The translations under genes were made by a program, and so were the position numbers. 64,000 nucleotides of DNA from Parabacteroides distasonis. GTDB taxonomy: Bacteria > Bacteroidota > Bacteroidia > Bacteroidales > Tannerellaceae. The stretch spans positions 55,570 through 119,569 of the forward strand of contig NZ_SRYM01000006.1 of the NCBI RefSeq assembly GCF_004793765.1. The letters are read 5' to 3'. Below are positions 19,201 to 27,322 of the stretch, piece after piece (within the stretch, counting starts at the first letter, position 1; every line of letters starts with the position of its first letter). Below the pieces are notes generated by a model. That model was not told the DNA's origin. It did no database searches and was given only the letters and a program-made list of their open reading frames with translations.

Positions 19201-19441
19201 CCGTGTCTTGAATGAAGTGGATATCCTGTTCGGAAAAGGTTTGTCTAAACGTCCGGACCGGGTTATGATAAAAGAGGGCAAGGTCATTGTCGTGGATTAT
19301 AAATTTGGCGAACGGCAAGATAAGCGCCATCCTAATCAGGTAAGAAATTATCTGCAATTGATCCGTAAAATGGGTTTCGAGCGGGTCGATGGATACCTTT
19401 GGTACGTAGAGTTAGGTAAAATAGAGGCAGTGAATAAGTGA
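16274..19441 (+). CDS. UvrD-family helicase with C-terminal PD-(D/E)XK nuclease (AddA-like)
   Basis: A 1055-residue superfamily 1 helicase-nuclease, likely for double-strand break resection. Helicase motifs are clear: Walker A ASAGAGKTHKLTGEY (residue 8 on), motif Ia LAVTFTNKATDEM, Walker B MIDEFQDTSGMQWNN (near 390), motif III GDVKQSIYRFR, and motif V-VI ILTVHKSKGLGFKVVIIP with LYVAFTRSKEEL. The C-terminal nuclease motif is VIVVDYKFGE with the downstream QVRNYLQL (QxxxY). These features fit AddA. The usual AddB-type partner is not next to it: yciH lies before it and psd after it, so the partner, if any, is elsewhere. Confidence 0.93.
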   Translation: MLTIYRASAGAGKTHKLTGEYLMLLFSQPGAYRRILAVTFTNKATDEMKTRIVQELYHLASGRVSDYIQLLSSAYSLTERQVREQARKILVAILHDYSAFNISTIDRFFQQTMRAFTREIGLQGGYGIEMDQELVLTEAIDNLLADLEKPESKDLLGWLLRFAEDKIEDGGGWSLRKDIMSLSREVFKESYKAFSEEVGKDISDKQALDAYKNELYAIIRSVEAEAKRLGEEGVALLKQFALQPSDFKGGSRSPFFYFEKLARGEMKEPTATFQALPDNPDAYTTKTTPPGLRQIIGCVYEEGLNTCVKNIVSLFANLTAYNTAREIVRYYYTLGILTDISRQIASYREEKNVMLIADTTELLNKVISGSDAPFIYEKTGTHVDHYMIDEFQDTSGMQWNNFRPLVEESLANGRANLIVGDVKQSIYRFRNSDWKLLDEQVRRDFEAEQVREDTLMDNWRSCRHIVEFNNAFFTAAPAILQDIYNEALKTSSLSEEERTAFFTKIVTAYDKSIQRVPPPFRKKDGHVRIDFLSGDEDKDWKQEAMERLPATLERLQDNGYALKDIAILVRTNQEGALVADTLLAYKEEHPSDRYNYDIISDDALFVGSSPAVRFLIAVLRYLRNPEDRTNRKLAMYAYQVLTGKFGESEADESVFQNLQSISRQSLYEVTEGLFRNFSAYFPETEQVFVQAFLDMVSEYAQKESADLNRFLKWWDETGYRKTIATPDGQNAIRILTVHKSKGLGFKVVIIPFGDWEIDHKPTKPVILWCHPEKKPFDSLHLVPVRYGQILSSTIFAKDYFKERLHAFIDNLNTLYVAFTRSKEELIVFSPRPRKINKEGKVEKVASIADLLWAGVETEIEEDTFEMGEWWHPALGRMSGDTLEEIPMNRLYSVSPDDRLQLRLHGKGFFFDNARRKHGTLMHEVLSRIRTPKDIPASVESYRLAGVINREEAAELISRLDGLLQAEDVKAWYDGSARVLNEVDILFGKGLSKRPDRVMIKEGKVIVVDYKFGERQDKRHPNQVRNYLQLIRKMGFERVDGYLWYVELGKIEAVNK

Positions 19442-19447
19442 TATATT

Positions 19448-19478
19448 TTTGATATTCGGTAAAAAATGAATATTTTTG
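19448..19478 (+). promoter_or_regulatory. psd-pssA promoter
   Basis: TTTG (19448-19451), 19-bp spacer, TATTTTTG (19471-19478). The start of transcription would fall near 19485, downstream of the ATG at 19476, which supports translation starting at 19515. Confidence 0.8.
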
Positions 19479-19514
19479 CAGATTCTTAGTATAAAACGAT
19501 ACAGTCAAAGAAGA

Positions 19515-20177
19515 ATGAAAGTACATAAAGAAGGAACCGGTTTACTGCTTACGTTGTTTACAATATTATTTATTGTGAATATGACTTTGTACCATACGGT
19601 AGGTAAGGGTATGCTGTTTTATTCTGTCGCTTTTGTTTCTACCGTATTGTTCCTATTGGTATTAAACTTCTTCCGCAGTCCTTTCCGAAGGTTTCCTTAT
19701 GATTCGGAAGGCTTGGTGATCGCTCCCGCCGACGGTACGATCGTCGCCATCGAGGAAGTGATGGAGAACGAGATCCTTCATAAGAAGTGCCTGCAGATAT
19801 CTATCTTTATGTCTATCTTCAACGTACATGCCAATTGGTTTCCCGTAAACGGTACCGTTAAGCATGTTTCCCACCAGAACGGGCGTTTTATGGCAGCTTA
19901 TCTGCCGAAGAGCAGTACGGAGAACGAACGTTCGGCGGTCGTGATCACCACGAGAAACGGAGAGGATGTATTGGCTCGCCAGATTGCCGGGGCAATGGCA
20001 CGCCGCATCGTTACATATGCCAAACCGGGGGAGAAATGTCATGTGGACGAGCAGATGGGGTTTATTAAATTCGGTTCTCGCGTGGATGTCTACCTGCCGG
20101 TAGGAACAGAGGTGTTAATAGAGATGGATCAAAAAGTAACAGGCAATCAAACGCCTATAGCCCGTTTGTCAAAATGA
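19515..20177 (+). CDS. psd: Phosphatidylserine decarboxylase
   Basis: Pyruvoyl-dependent decarboxylase that turns phosphatidylserine into phosphatidylethanolamine at the inner membrane. It has 220 residues from the chosen ATG at 19515 ([12 protein letters not shown]). An ATG 13 codons earlier lies within the promoter and is rejected. Two hydrophobic segments are followed by the catalytic domain: [37 protein letters not shown]. The self-cleavage site is GS in [12 protein letters not shown], giving the short-chain pyruvoyl subunit of the compact Psd type. It overlaps pssA by 4 bp, so the two phospholipid genes are translationally coupled. Confidence 0.96.
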   Translation: MKVHKEGTGLLLTLFTILFIVNMTLYHTVGKGMLFYSVAFVSTVLFLLVLNFFRSPFRRFPYDSEGLVIAPADGTIVAIEEVMENEILHKKCLQISIFMSIFNVHANWFPVNGTVKHVSHQNGRFMAAYLPKSSTENERSAVVITTRNGEDVLARQIAGAMARRIVTYAKPGEKCHVDEQMGFIKFGSRVDVYLPVGTEVLIEMDQKVTGNQTPIARLSK

Positions 20178-20875
20178 GTATAAGAAAACATATTCCCAAT
20201 ACGATTACGTGCCTGAGTCTTCTGTCCGGTTGTATCGCCAGTGTGATGGCGTTGCACGGAGATCTTTTATCTGCGCTGGTCTGGATTATTATAGCCGCGG
20301 TCTTTGATTTCTGCGATGGCTTTGCCGCCCGTTTATTGAAGGCTTATTCGCCGATGGGAAAGGAATTGGATTCTCTGTCGGATATGGTAAGTTTCGGTTT
20401 TGCTCCGGGCATGGTGGTCTATTGGCTGTTGGGAGAGGCTTCTACGGCTTTGCCTTTTGGCTCTTTGAATACGTATATCCCTTATCTGGCGTTTGTGATC
20501 CCTACGTTTTCAGGCTTGCGTTTGGCTAAGTTTAATATTGATGAACGGCAAACTACCTCGTTTATCGGTTTGCCGGTTCCGGCGCATGCTTTGTTTTGGG
20601 CTTCGGCGGGGTATTCGGTTTTGCCGATTGTCCATGCGAATGAAGGCTTATTCGTGTTGGTAACTGTTATTTTGGCGTTCATAACCTCCTTGCTGTTGGT
20701 GTCTGAGATACCGATGTTCTCGCTGAAGGTGAAATCCTTAGCGTGGAAGGATAATGAGCTTCGCTATATATTGATCGCTTGTGCCATTATTTTCGTGGCG
20801 TTATGGGGATTCTTGGGAATCTCCGGAACCATCCTGTTATATATAGTCTTGTCTATTTTTAACAAAAAGGGATAA
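20174..20875 (+). CDS. pssA: CDP-diacylglycerol-serine O-phosphatidyltransferase
   Basis: Integral membrane enzyme making phosphatidylserine from CDP-diacylglycerol and serine, the step before Psd. The 233-residue protein has about seven hydrophobic segments. The CDP-alcohol phosphatidyltransferase signature DG-x2-AR-x8-G-x3-D-x3-D is complete: CDGFAARLL, then [17 protein letters not shown] (near residues 49-76). It directly follows psd with an ATGA overlap, and together they supply phosphatidylethanolamine. Confidence 0.96.
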   Translation: MSIRKHIPNTITCLSLLSGCIASVMALHGDLLSALVWIIIAAVFDFCDGFAARLLKAYSPMGKELDSLSDMVSFGFAPGMVVYWLLGEASTALPFGSLNTYIPYLAFVIPTFSGLRLAKFNIDERQTTSFIGLPVPAHALFWASAGYSVLPIVHANEGLFVLVTVILAFITSLLLVSEIPMFSLKVKSLAWKDNELRYILIACAIIFVALWGFLGISGTILLYIVLSIFNKKG

Positions 20876-20931
20876 ACAAGAATTCTTATCTTTGTGTTTG
20901 TGATAGTAAAGAACCATTTAAGTATCGGATT

Positions 20932-21210
20932 ATGTTTAAATTTTTGTTTGTAATATTCTTTTTCTTTATCCTGTTGGTGTTTCTGATGGGCTTCTCCATC
21001 TTGCGTACCTTTAAGAACATCTTTTTTGGTAGCGGAAACAACACTCGTAAGGGAGAACAACGTCGTCAAACAAATAGCAATACTTCCGGGTATCGTTCTA
21101 CGGCTACTACCACCCGGGACGATGATGATGACCGTACACCCTATGTTCATCGTAAGAAGATATTCGCCAAGGACGAAGGGGAATATGTGGACTACGAGGA
21201 AGTAAAATAA
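20932..21210 (+). CDS. DUF4834-family small membrane protein
   Basis: A 92-residue protein with one N-terminal hydrophobic segment (LFVIFFFFILLVFLMGFSIL) followed by a basic, Ser/Thr-rich tail with an Asp cluster (RDDDDDRTPY) and an acidic end. It matches the DUF4834 family found in Bacteroidetes; the function is unknown. It lies 56 bp after pssA, with a TATCTTTG -7 box at 20887-20894 but no -33 box, so it may be read through from psd-pssA. Confidence 0.8.
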   Translation: MFKFLFVIFFFFILLVFLMGFSILRTFKNIFFGSGNNTRKGEQRRQTNSNTSGYRSTATTTRDDDDDRTPYVHRKKIFAKDEGEYVDYEEVK

Positions 21211-21213
21211 AGC

Positions 21214-21654
21214 TTAGCGTCTTTGTTTGAAGAAACGCCGCATTTCTTCCGAACACTCTTTTTCTAGGATACCTTTTTTGATAATCGCTTTCGGATGGAA
21301 GGCTTGAGGGGCGAATTTGGAGAAACCTCTTTTATCATCGGATGCCCCGTATACGATCGTGCTTAATTGTGCCCATCCGATTGCGCCGGCGCACATTACG
21401 CAGGGTTCCACGGTTACGTATAGACTGCAATTTGTCAGGTATTTTGCTCCTAAGATTCCGGCGGCGGCCGTAATCGCCAGCATCTCGGCATGTGCGGTTA
21501 CGTCATTTAAGCATTCGGTTTGATTATGCGCCCTCGCTATGATCTGGTTGTTGCAGACGATGACGGCTCCTACGGGAACCTCACCCTCCGACGCTGCCGC
21601 ACGAGCTTCCACCAACGCTTGCTTCATGAAATATTCGTCATTGAAAGGATTCAT
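21214..21654 (-). CDS. tadA: tRNA adenosine-34 deaminase (TadA-type nucleoside deaminase)
   Basis: Zinc deaminase that converts A34 to inosine in tRNA-Arg(ACG); some family members act on guanine or other bases. The 146-residue length is standard. The zinc motifs are HAEML (H and catalytic E) and the pair PCVMCAGAI. The N-terminal MKQALVEARAAASEGEVPVGAVIV and the late GFSKFAPQAFHPKAII fit TadA better than guanine deaminase. It overlaps the small upstream gene by 4 bp (ATGA) on the minus strand and converges on DUF4834. Confidence 0.9.
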   Translation of the reverse strand: MNPFNDEYFMKQALVEARAAASEGEVPVGAVIVCNNQIIARAHNQTECLNDVTAHAEMLAITAAAGILGAKYLTNCSLYVTVEPCVMCAGAIGWAQLSTIVYGASDDKRGFSKFAPQAFHPKAIIKKGILEKECSEEMRRFFKQRR

Positions 21655-21878
21655 CTTCTCATCTCATTTTCGTTAAAAAGGGTCGGGTAATCCTCCTCCA
21701 AGGTCTTGAGGATGTGAGAAAGGATCGTCTCTCGGTACCAGCGGGACTTATTCTCGATCTTGTATTTGGACAGGTAACGTTTCACCGCTTTATGCTCCTC
21801 CTCGTTTAGCATGAAGGTGACTTTATGCACTCGGGGATGATTGGGCTGTGCCGTTGAGTATTTACGTCCTTGTCTCAT
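21651..21878 (-). CDS. Small conserved protein, possible ribbon-helix-helix type
   Basis: A 75-residue protein from the ATG at 21878 (MRQGRKYSTAQPNHPRVH); the in-frame ATG 16 codons upstream adds an unlikely hydrophobic tail. Basic start, then KVTFMLNEEEHKAVKRYLSKYKIENKSRWYRETILSHIL, a strand-helix-helix pattern like small DNA-binding RHH proteins. The family is not recognised by name. It is the first gene of a two-gene unit with tadA (ATGA overlap), so a role in regulating or accompanying tadA is only inference. Confidence 0.7.
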   Translation of the reverse strand: MRQGRKYSTAQPNHPRVHKVTFMLNEEEHKAVKRYLSKYKIENKSRWYRETILSHILKTLEEDYPTLFNENEMRR

Positions 21879-21923
21879 AAGCGCGAATGTACTTATTTTT
21901 TCTTTAGGATGTATAAGAAAAAG

Positions 21924-22010
21924 CACTGCACGGGCTTCGCGGTTTCACTGCACAGGCTTCGCGGTAGTACTGCACGGGCGTTGCAGCAGTACTGCAAGGC
22001 GGGTTGCAGT
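21924..22010. repeat. Four imperfect ~22-bp tandem repeats
   Basis: Units start at 21924, 21946, 21969 and 21991, each built on CACTGCAcGGGCtTcGCgGT with growing divergence. They fill the gap between the divergent tadA unit and yraN. The units are contiguous without unique spacers, so this is not a CRISPR array. Confidence 0.75.
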
Positions 22011-22030
22011 ACCGGTGGAGCGGAATGTTC

Positions 22031-22061
22031 TTGAAAGAAAGAATAATAGTTCGTACCTTTG
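22031..22061 (+). promoter_or_regulatory. yraN promoter
   Basis: TACCTTTG at 22054-22061 with TTG at 22031-22033, 20 bp upstream (CTTG instead of TTTG). It is 14 bp before the yraN ATG. Confidence 0.6.
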
Positions 22062-22075
22062 CCTAAAACGAACGT

Positions 22076-22441
22076 ATGGCAGAACGAAATGACATAGGGA
22101 AGGAAGGCGAGGCGATCGCCCGGAAGTACCTCTCGGATCGGGGATTCGAGATCCTTCATTCCAATTGGCATTGGCATCATTATGAGTTGGATATCGTGGC
22201 GGTGAAGGAGGACGAGCTGGTCGTGGTGGAGGTGAAGACCCGGGCGGAGGATTTCTTGGTAGATCCGGAAGAGGCGATAGACCGGGGAAAGATCCGGCGG
22301 ATCGTATCGGCGGCCGATGCCTATGTACGTTTCTATAACGTGGACTTGCCGGTTCGTTTTGATATCATGATCCTGATCGGGGGACGGGGAAATTATCGTG
22401 TGGAGCATATTGAGGATGCCTTTTACGCGCCCTGCCGTTAA
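22076..22441 (+). CDS. YraN/UPF0102 family nuclease-like protein
   Basis: A 121-residue protein of the UPF0102 (YraN) family with a restriction-endonuclease-like fold and no firm role. The fold's catalytic pattern is visible: GEAIARKYLSDRGFEIL, YELDIVAVKEDELVVVEVKTR (D and E-x-K) near residues 38-58, then a typical KIRRIVSAADAYVRF helix. It is the first gene of a plus-strand run with the MmcQ-like gene and birA. Its stop is 28 bp before the MmcQ start chosen here. Confidence 0.92.
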   Translation: MAERNDIGKEGEAIARKYLSDRGFEILHSNWHWHHYELDIVAVKEDELVVVEVKTRAEDFLVDPEEAIDRGKIRRIVSAADAYVRFYNVDLPVRFDIMILIGGRGNYRVEHIEDAFYAPCR

Positions 22442-22469
22442 CGTGTTTGTCCGAAAAAAGTACGAAGAT

Positions 22470-22835
22470 ATGAATATAGAAGAAGTGCGCGAATACTGCC
22501 TTTCCTTACGGAATACCATGGAGTGTTTCCCGTTTGATGAGGTGAACCTTGTGTTCAAGGTGGAGAATAAGATGTTCCTGTTGCTCCCGCTGGATGCGGA
22601 AGAGCCTTATGTGGCGGTGAAATGCAGTACGGATTATGTGGAGGAACTGCGAGATCGCTATGCGGCGGTGGTGCCTGCCTACCATTTTAACAAGAAATAT
22701 TGGAACGGTATTTACCTGGATCGGGATATGGGCGACGATGAGATCAAGCGGTGGATTCTCCATTCCTATCAAGAAGTGATCGCCAAGTTGCCAAAGAAAA
22801 TAAGGGAGGCGTATCAAGATGAGTATGGAAAATGA
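22470..22835 (+). CDS. MmcQ/YjbR family protein
   Basis: A 121-residue protein of the MmcQ/YjbR (DUF419) family, which has a CyaY-like DNA-binding fold and unknown function. The chosen start is the ATG at 22470 (MNIEEVREYCLSL), matching the family's N-terminus; upstream ATGs lie inside yraN. The conserved MECFPFDE, FKVENKMFLLL, VPAYHFNKKYWNGIYLD and HSYQEVIAKLPKK are all present. It overlaps birA by 17 bp. Confidence 0.92.
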   Translation: MNIEEVREYCLSLRNTMECFPFDEVNLVFKVENKMFLLLPLDAEEPYVAVKCSTDYVEELRDRYAAVVPAYHFNKKYWNGIYLDRDMGDDEIKRWILHSYQEVIAKLPKKIREAYQDEYGK

Positions 22836-23565
22836 GTCTCCCCGTATTTTGCGAGTGGCGGAAACCGCTTCTACGAATAGCTTGCTTCGCGAGCTAAGCG
22901 TAAAGGAGTCGCTCCCGGAAGGAAGTGCGGTTATCGCTGATTTCCAGACTGCCGGACGCGGGCAGGTAGGGAATGTATGGGAGTCTGAGGCGGGAAAGAA
23001 CCTGCTGTTTAGCATGGTCTTGTATCCTACGTGTATCCCGGCGAACCGTCAATTCTTGATTTCCCAGATAGCGGCCTTGAGCGTGAAAGAGACGTTGGAT
23101 CTATATACAGAGCAGATCGCGGTGAAATGGCCAAACGATGTTTATTGGAAGGATCAGAAGATTTGCGGGATGTTGATTGAGAACGATCTATCGGGGCACA
23201 ACTTGTATCGCTCCATCATCGGGATCGGCATAAACCTGAATCAAGCGGTGTTCCGCGGCGATGCCCCGAATCCGGTCTCCCTGTTTCAGATAACCGGCAA
23301 GGAGGTAAGTCGGGAAGAGGTTTTGGACCGTTTCCTCTCAATATTCTATCGCTATTATTTATCTCTCCTCCAAGAGGAATACGAGGATATTCGTACCCGC
23401 TATCAATCCGCATTGTATAGAAAGGAGGGCTATCATGCCTATAGGGATGAGGCGGGAGAATTCGAGGCCCGCATTCATGATATAGAGCCTACCGGTCATC
23501 TTTTGTTGGCATTGCGGGATGGAAGCATCCGTCGTTATGCTTTTAAGGAAGTATCTTGCCGCTAG
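22819..23565 (+). CDS. birA: Biotin-[acetyl-CoA-carboxylase] ligase BirA
   Basis: Biotin protein ligase that forms biotinyl-5'-AMP and attaches biotin to a carrier lysine. The 248-residue length is that of a monofunctional enzyme without the N-terminal repressor helix-turn-helix of E. coli BirA. The biotin/ATP-binding motif AGRGQVGNVWES is near residue 48, the ligase motif KWPNDVYW near 95, and GIGINLNQ near 134. The first ATG (MSMENESP) is used; it overlaps the MmcQ-like gene by 17 bp, suggesting coupling. Confidence 0.95.
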   Translation: MSMENESPRILRVAETASTNSLLRELSVKESLPEGSAVIADFQTAGRGQVGNVWESEAGKNLLFSMVLYPTCIPANRQFLISQIAALSVKETLDLYTEQIAVKWPNDVYWKDQKICGMLIENDLSGHNLYRSIIGIGINLNQAVFRGDAPNPVSLFQITGKEVSREEVLDRFLSIFYRYYLSLLQEEYEDIRTRYQSALYRKEGYHAYRDEAGEFEARIHDIEPTGHLLLALRDGSIRRYAFKEVSCR

Positions 23566-23580
23566 TGATCTTTGCATATT

Positions 23581-23722
23581 ATTAATGTACACGTACATAT
23601 TATATATATTCATGTTGATGAATGGCCGGGGGATTAGGCTTGGCCTTGGCCGGCGAATAACTTGCGTGAAGTAAGGGGGAAGCCGGTGGAATGGGCGGTT
23701 CGTAGTTATAATCCGCCATTTT
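23581..23722. other. Gap before the DUF6383 gene: dyads, no gene
   Basis: The 352-bp gap has no convincing frame. ATGTAC-AC-GTACAT forms a dyad near 23584-23597, with similar words (cgtacgcatgtacatta) upstream of the other DUF6383-type start near 7495. GGCGG-N14-CCGCC (23694-23717) followed by ATTTTG could be a weak terminator for birA. Confidence 0.4.
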
Positions 23723-23786
23723 GTAATGAATAGCCTATTTGATTGATAAGAAAGCGTGTATGCTAACAAAAAAATAATAGGGAAGA

Positions 23787-23817
23787 TTTGTGCGAATCAA
23801 AGAAATGCGTACCTTTG
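23787..23817 (+). promoter_or_regulatory. Promoter of the DUF6383 surface-protein gene
   Basis: TTTG (23787-23790), 19-bp spacer, TACCTTTG (23810-23817): an exact consensus. The leader is about 95 nt and contains the hairpin GGTTGCC/GGCAACC (23836-23842 with 23862-23868), which could stabilise the message. No inverted repeats bracket this promoter. Confidence 0.8.
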
Positions 23818-23917
23818 CAAATGATGAATAAAGTCGGTTGCCATTGTTATGGTTTTATAAAGGCAACCTAATGAAAGAGCTTATTACACTTTAGTATTAA
23901 TATTAAATTATTTAATT

Positions 23918-26900
23918 ATGAACAAAAAGTTTTCTACTCTTTTGGCTGGTGCTGCATTCTTGAGTGCGGTAACAGTTAATGCGCAGACAACGCCGGCACA
24001 AAATGCTTTGCCTACGGCAAAGGGTGCCTATTCGATCGGAAAGCTGGTTGAAGGTGCAAACGCTGGCCTTTTCCAATTGAAGGATGATGCCTCTGATAAG
24101 GTTTTGTCTATGGACGAAGAAGGTGAATTGTCTTTGGTTCCGGCTACTGATTCTTCTAACGGTTTAGCAAATACACTTTGGTGTGTTTCTGTTTCTTCCG
24201 AAAATCAAGGTCAAGCTCCTAAGTTCGACTTCATGAACAAGGGTACGGGCCGTATGTTGGATATCACAATGGCTGAGCTTGCAAAACAAGCGGCTCAGGT
24301 TGATCAAGAGGCTACAACAGGTGGCGAGATCGCAGGTTGGGCGTTCTCTAGAACTATCAAGAAGTTGGAAGGTGAAAGACCTTTGTTCTCTTACTTTACG
24401 AGCGACTCTGTTGTTGGTTTTACTACTCCAGATGGTAAGGTAAAGGTTCAAAAGTGGGCAGCTAAGGATGTTACAAACACAACTTTCGCTACATTCACAT
24501 TGCAAGCACCCGGACAAGTTTACTTGAGCGCAAGCGAGTTGAATACTATCTTTGGCAACCAAAAAGCTGACAATGGTGTTAAACTAGGTTTCAACAAGGA
24601 TATCTTAGGTACTACTTTGAAGAATCCGTTCAACGCTAATAAGTTCGTAGCGACTGAATCAGAAGATGGCGTTTATTTGTATGTGTCTGATGTTAAGAAA
24701 GAGTCTTTCTTGAAAGTGGATACAGCTTATACGAATGAGACTGGTTACAAGTTCTTAGCTTATAACTGGACGAAAAAAGGTGAGAGTAGTACAGCTTTAG
24801 ACGCTGTAAAAGAAAGTGCTATCGAAGATCAACACAAGTTCGCTTTCCTTTATTCTCCTGCTTATGACAGCTTGTATATCTATGTAAAACAAATTACATG
24901 GAAAGAAGATGGCGTTAAATATTGGAAAGATGCTGCTGCAAATACTGGTGCTAACTGGCGTGTTTCTTTGCAAGACTTGATCAAGAACGAAACTCGTATC
25001 TTGACGGTTGACAGCAAGGATCAAAATACTCACATCACTTTAGGTTATGCAGGATGTACAGCTGTAGAGTCTACGAAGACAACTATCGCTGATGGCGTTT
25101 ATTTGATTAAGAACGCTAAGACTGGTAAGTATTTGGCATCTCCTATCTATAACAATGGCAAAAATTCAGAGTGGGTTTCTTTAGATTTGCAAGATGCTAC
25201 TCATATGCCTGCTTATCAATGGGTTGTGTTGAAGAAGAATGTAACAGATAAGAACAATGTATCCCCGGTTGAGGCTACTAACCGTGAGTTTGCTAATATT
25301 AATATTCCTTCAGTACAATTGAACAAATTACCGGGTGCTTCTTATATGTATGTAACAGCTAATGTTACTGGTTTCTATACTACAGCAGACTCTTTGCAAT
25401 TTATCCCTGTTGCTAAAGAAATCTATACTAACAAGTATTTAGGTTACAAGCATTTGACTAATGATGAGCTGATTACTAACAAGTATACATTTAACTACTG
25501 GCATCCATACGCATCTGATAAGTTTATCGATGTTAAGGACTCTACGATGAATGTATTGAAAGGTAAGAAAGCGTTCACAATCAAATCTTCTTACAAAGAG
25601 CATGCTTATGGTTTCGATGCTTCTAGAGTAAATGCTAAGAACGGACGTATCCCAGGTTTGGCTCAGTTGGTAAGATCTATGTATATCATCATGGATGGTG
25701 ATAAGACATTCCGTAACCATGAAAGAGCTGTTGAGAACAAGTATATCTTAAGCAAGCATTATGCTAACACAAGCGCAGACTCTGTTTACTTCAAGGAAAA
25801 TAACCATATCGAAGGTACACATTACTATGCTATTGTTGAAGCTACAGCAGATGGCTTGATTATTACTGATAAGCAAGAAAAAGCTGGTGTATCTGACTAT
25901 GATGCTACTGCTACATTGAAAGCTCAGGTATTGGGTGAGACTCGTACTTCTGCGTTCGCTATCGCTCCGGACAACACTCCGTTGTATCGTCAGTTCAATA
26001 ACGCTCTTCTTGGTGAGAACGCTAATAACGCTGCTGACAGCTTGATGTTTAGAGAAACAATCCGTAAGGAGTATTTGATGGACGAGCATAACAACAACTT
26101 GTTAGGTTCTGTTGATTACGCTGGTATCTGGAATGAGGATAAAGCTAATGGTAAGTTAGCGTTCCGTATTGACACTGCATGGTTGAATCGTGGTGCTGGC
26201 AACGTTAAACCTCAATATTTGGTATCTGCTTATCGTGAGTTGATCGAAGGTGAGAGAATCATTCCTTGTACAGAGGATGGTAAGCACATTACGGCTGACG
26301 GTAAGGTTACAGATGATCCTTCTCAATGCGTACACGCTATCCACGTGAAGACTCCGGCCTTCATCTATGGTAAGTACTTGGTTAACTTCTCAGACTCTGC
26401 TGCTGCTTGCGAAGAGAAACTTAATCCGTACTTGTTCAATACGAAAGCTGTTTCTAACAGTAGCTACACTCGCGTAGGTTTCGTTCCTGCCGTTCAATAT
26501 GGTGACTCTTTGTATGTCTTGACAGGCAAATACAGAGGTATGACTGCCGCTGAGTTGAAGAATATCGGTATCGAGGCAATCCGTGCGGACTACGAGAAGA
26601 ACTATGCTGGCTTCATCAACAAGTTGACAGGTGACAAGCACAAGAATGTAACATGGTCATTCCGTTATGTAAATCCGGATAAGGCTGCTTTGGCTTATGT
26701 GGATGGTGAAGAAGGTGAGAACAACTCATTCTTGATCGAGTCTAACGTATATGGTGCAAATGATAATCAATATCAGACTGTTCATGGTGACTTGGCTAAA
26801 GCAATCGCTCCTACAGCAGGTGCTGCTTGGTTGAAGATGCACAATGGTTGCTTGGTATTGACAGATGCTAGCTCTAGATTTGATGCTGCTAAGACAGGTG

Positions 26901-27181
26901 GTGACGGTGCATTGGTATTCAACGCATTCCCGAAAACTGACGCTGACGATATGGTAACTTCTAACGATGAGGTTTCTGTAGAAGGTGTATCTGTAGTAGC
27001 TGGTAACGGTACTGTAACTGTTCAGGGTGCTGCTGGTAAGTCTGTAGTTATCACTAACATCTTAGGTAAGGTTGTTGCTGAGACAGTTCTTACTTCAGAC
27101 AACGCAACTATCGCTGTACCTGCTGGTATCGTAGCTGTAGCTGTTGAGGGTGAAGAGGCTGTTAAGACTATCGTTAAATAA
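23918..27181 (+). CDS. Large DUF6383-domain surface protein (putative S-layer-like glycoprotein)
   Basis: A 1087-residue exported protein with a signal peptide (about 1-22). Long repeated-looking segments follow (GVYLIKNAKTGKYL, YLVSAYRELIEG) and a C-terminal domain of about 70 residues, from VEGVSVVAGNGTVTVQGAAG to VEGEEAVKTIVK, characteristic of DUF6383. Codon use is strongly biased and AT-richer than neighbouring genes, as for a very abundant protein. At least ten D-S/T-[A,V,L,T] triplets (DSV, DTA, DSL, DST, DSA) fit the Bacteroidetes O-glycosylation motif. I recall P. distasonis having a family of abundant phase-variable surface glycoproteins; membership is likely but unproven. The C-terminal domain resembles a T9SS signal. 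A strong terminator follows. Confidence 0.85.
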   Translation: MNKKFSTLLAGAAFLSAVTVNAQTTPAQNALPTAKGAYSIGKLVEGANAGLFQLKDDASDKVLSMDEEGELSLVPATDSSNGLANTLWCVSVSSENQGQAPKFDFMNKGTGRMLDITMAELAKQAAQVDQEATTGGEIAGWAFSRTIKKLEGERPLFSYFTSDSVVGFTTPDGKVKVQKWAAKDVTNTTFATFTLQAPGQVYLSASELNTIFGNQKADNGVKLGFNKDILGTTLKNPFNANKFVATESEDGVYLYVSDVKKESFLKVDTAYTNETGYKFLAYNWTKKGESSTALDAVKESAIEDQHKFAFLYSPAYDSLYIYVKQITWKEDGVKYWKDAAANTGANWRVSLQDLIKNETRILTVDSKDQNTHITLGYAGCTAVESTKTTIADGVYLIKNAKTGKYLASPIYNNGKNSEWVSLDLQDATHMPAYQWVVLKKNVTDKNNVSPVEATNREFANINIPSVQLNKLPGASYMYVTANVTGFYTTADSLQFIPVAKEIYTNKYLGYKHLTNDELITNKYTFNYWHPYASDKFIDVKDSTMNVLKGKKAFTIKSSYKEHAYGFDASRVNAKNGRIPGLAQLVRSMYIIMDGDKTFRNHERAVENKYILSKHYANTSADSVYFKENNHIEGTHYYAIVEATADGLIITDKQEKAGVSDYDATATLKAQVLGETRTSAFAIAPDNTPLYRQFNNALLGENANNAADSLMFRETIRKEYLMDEHNNNLLGSVDYAGIWNEDKANGKLAFRIDTAWLNRGAGNVKPQYLVSAYRELIEGERIIPCTEDGKHITADGKVTDDPSQCVHAIHVKTPAFIYGKYLVNFSDSAAACEEKLNPYLFNTKAVSNSSYTRVGFVPAVQYGDSLYVLTGKYRGMTAAELKNIGIEAIRADYEKNYAGFINKLTGDKHKNVTWSFRYVNPDKAALAYVDGEEGENNSFLIESNVYGANDNQYQTVHGDLAKAIAPTAGAAWLKMHNGCLVLTDASSRFDAAKTGGDGALVFNAFPKTDADDMVTSNDEVSVEGVSVVAGNGTVTVQGAAGKSVVITNILGKVVAETVLTSDNATIAVPAGIVAVAVEGEEAVKTIVK

Positions 27182-27231
27182 GTAGAAAACTGATCGAATT
27201 TCCGTAAGGAAAGACACAGTTCATAAGATAG

Positions 27232-27263
27232 AGCCCCGTCGATGTATTTCGGCGGGGCTTTTG
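27232..27263 (+). terminator. Terminator of the DUF6383 gene
   Basis: AGCCCCGTCG (27232-27241) pairs with CGGCGGGGCT (27250-27259) with a single G-T pair, followed by TTTT. Confidence 0.9.
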
Positions 27264-27322
27264 TGCGTTGTACTATTTGCATTTATGCTTAAGGAAGTGG
27301 GTTTTGTCCCAATAACCTAGTG

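Noticed and set aside
21924..22010. Possible CRISPR array
   Set aside because: Units are contiguous and diverging, with no unique spacers and no cas genes nearby.
23566..23917. Invertible promoter before the large DUF6383 gene
   Set aside because: No inverted repeat longer than about 7 bp brackets the promoter at 23787-23817, which already points at the gene.
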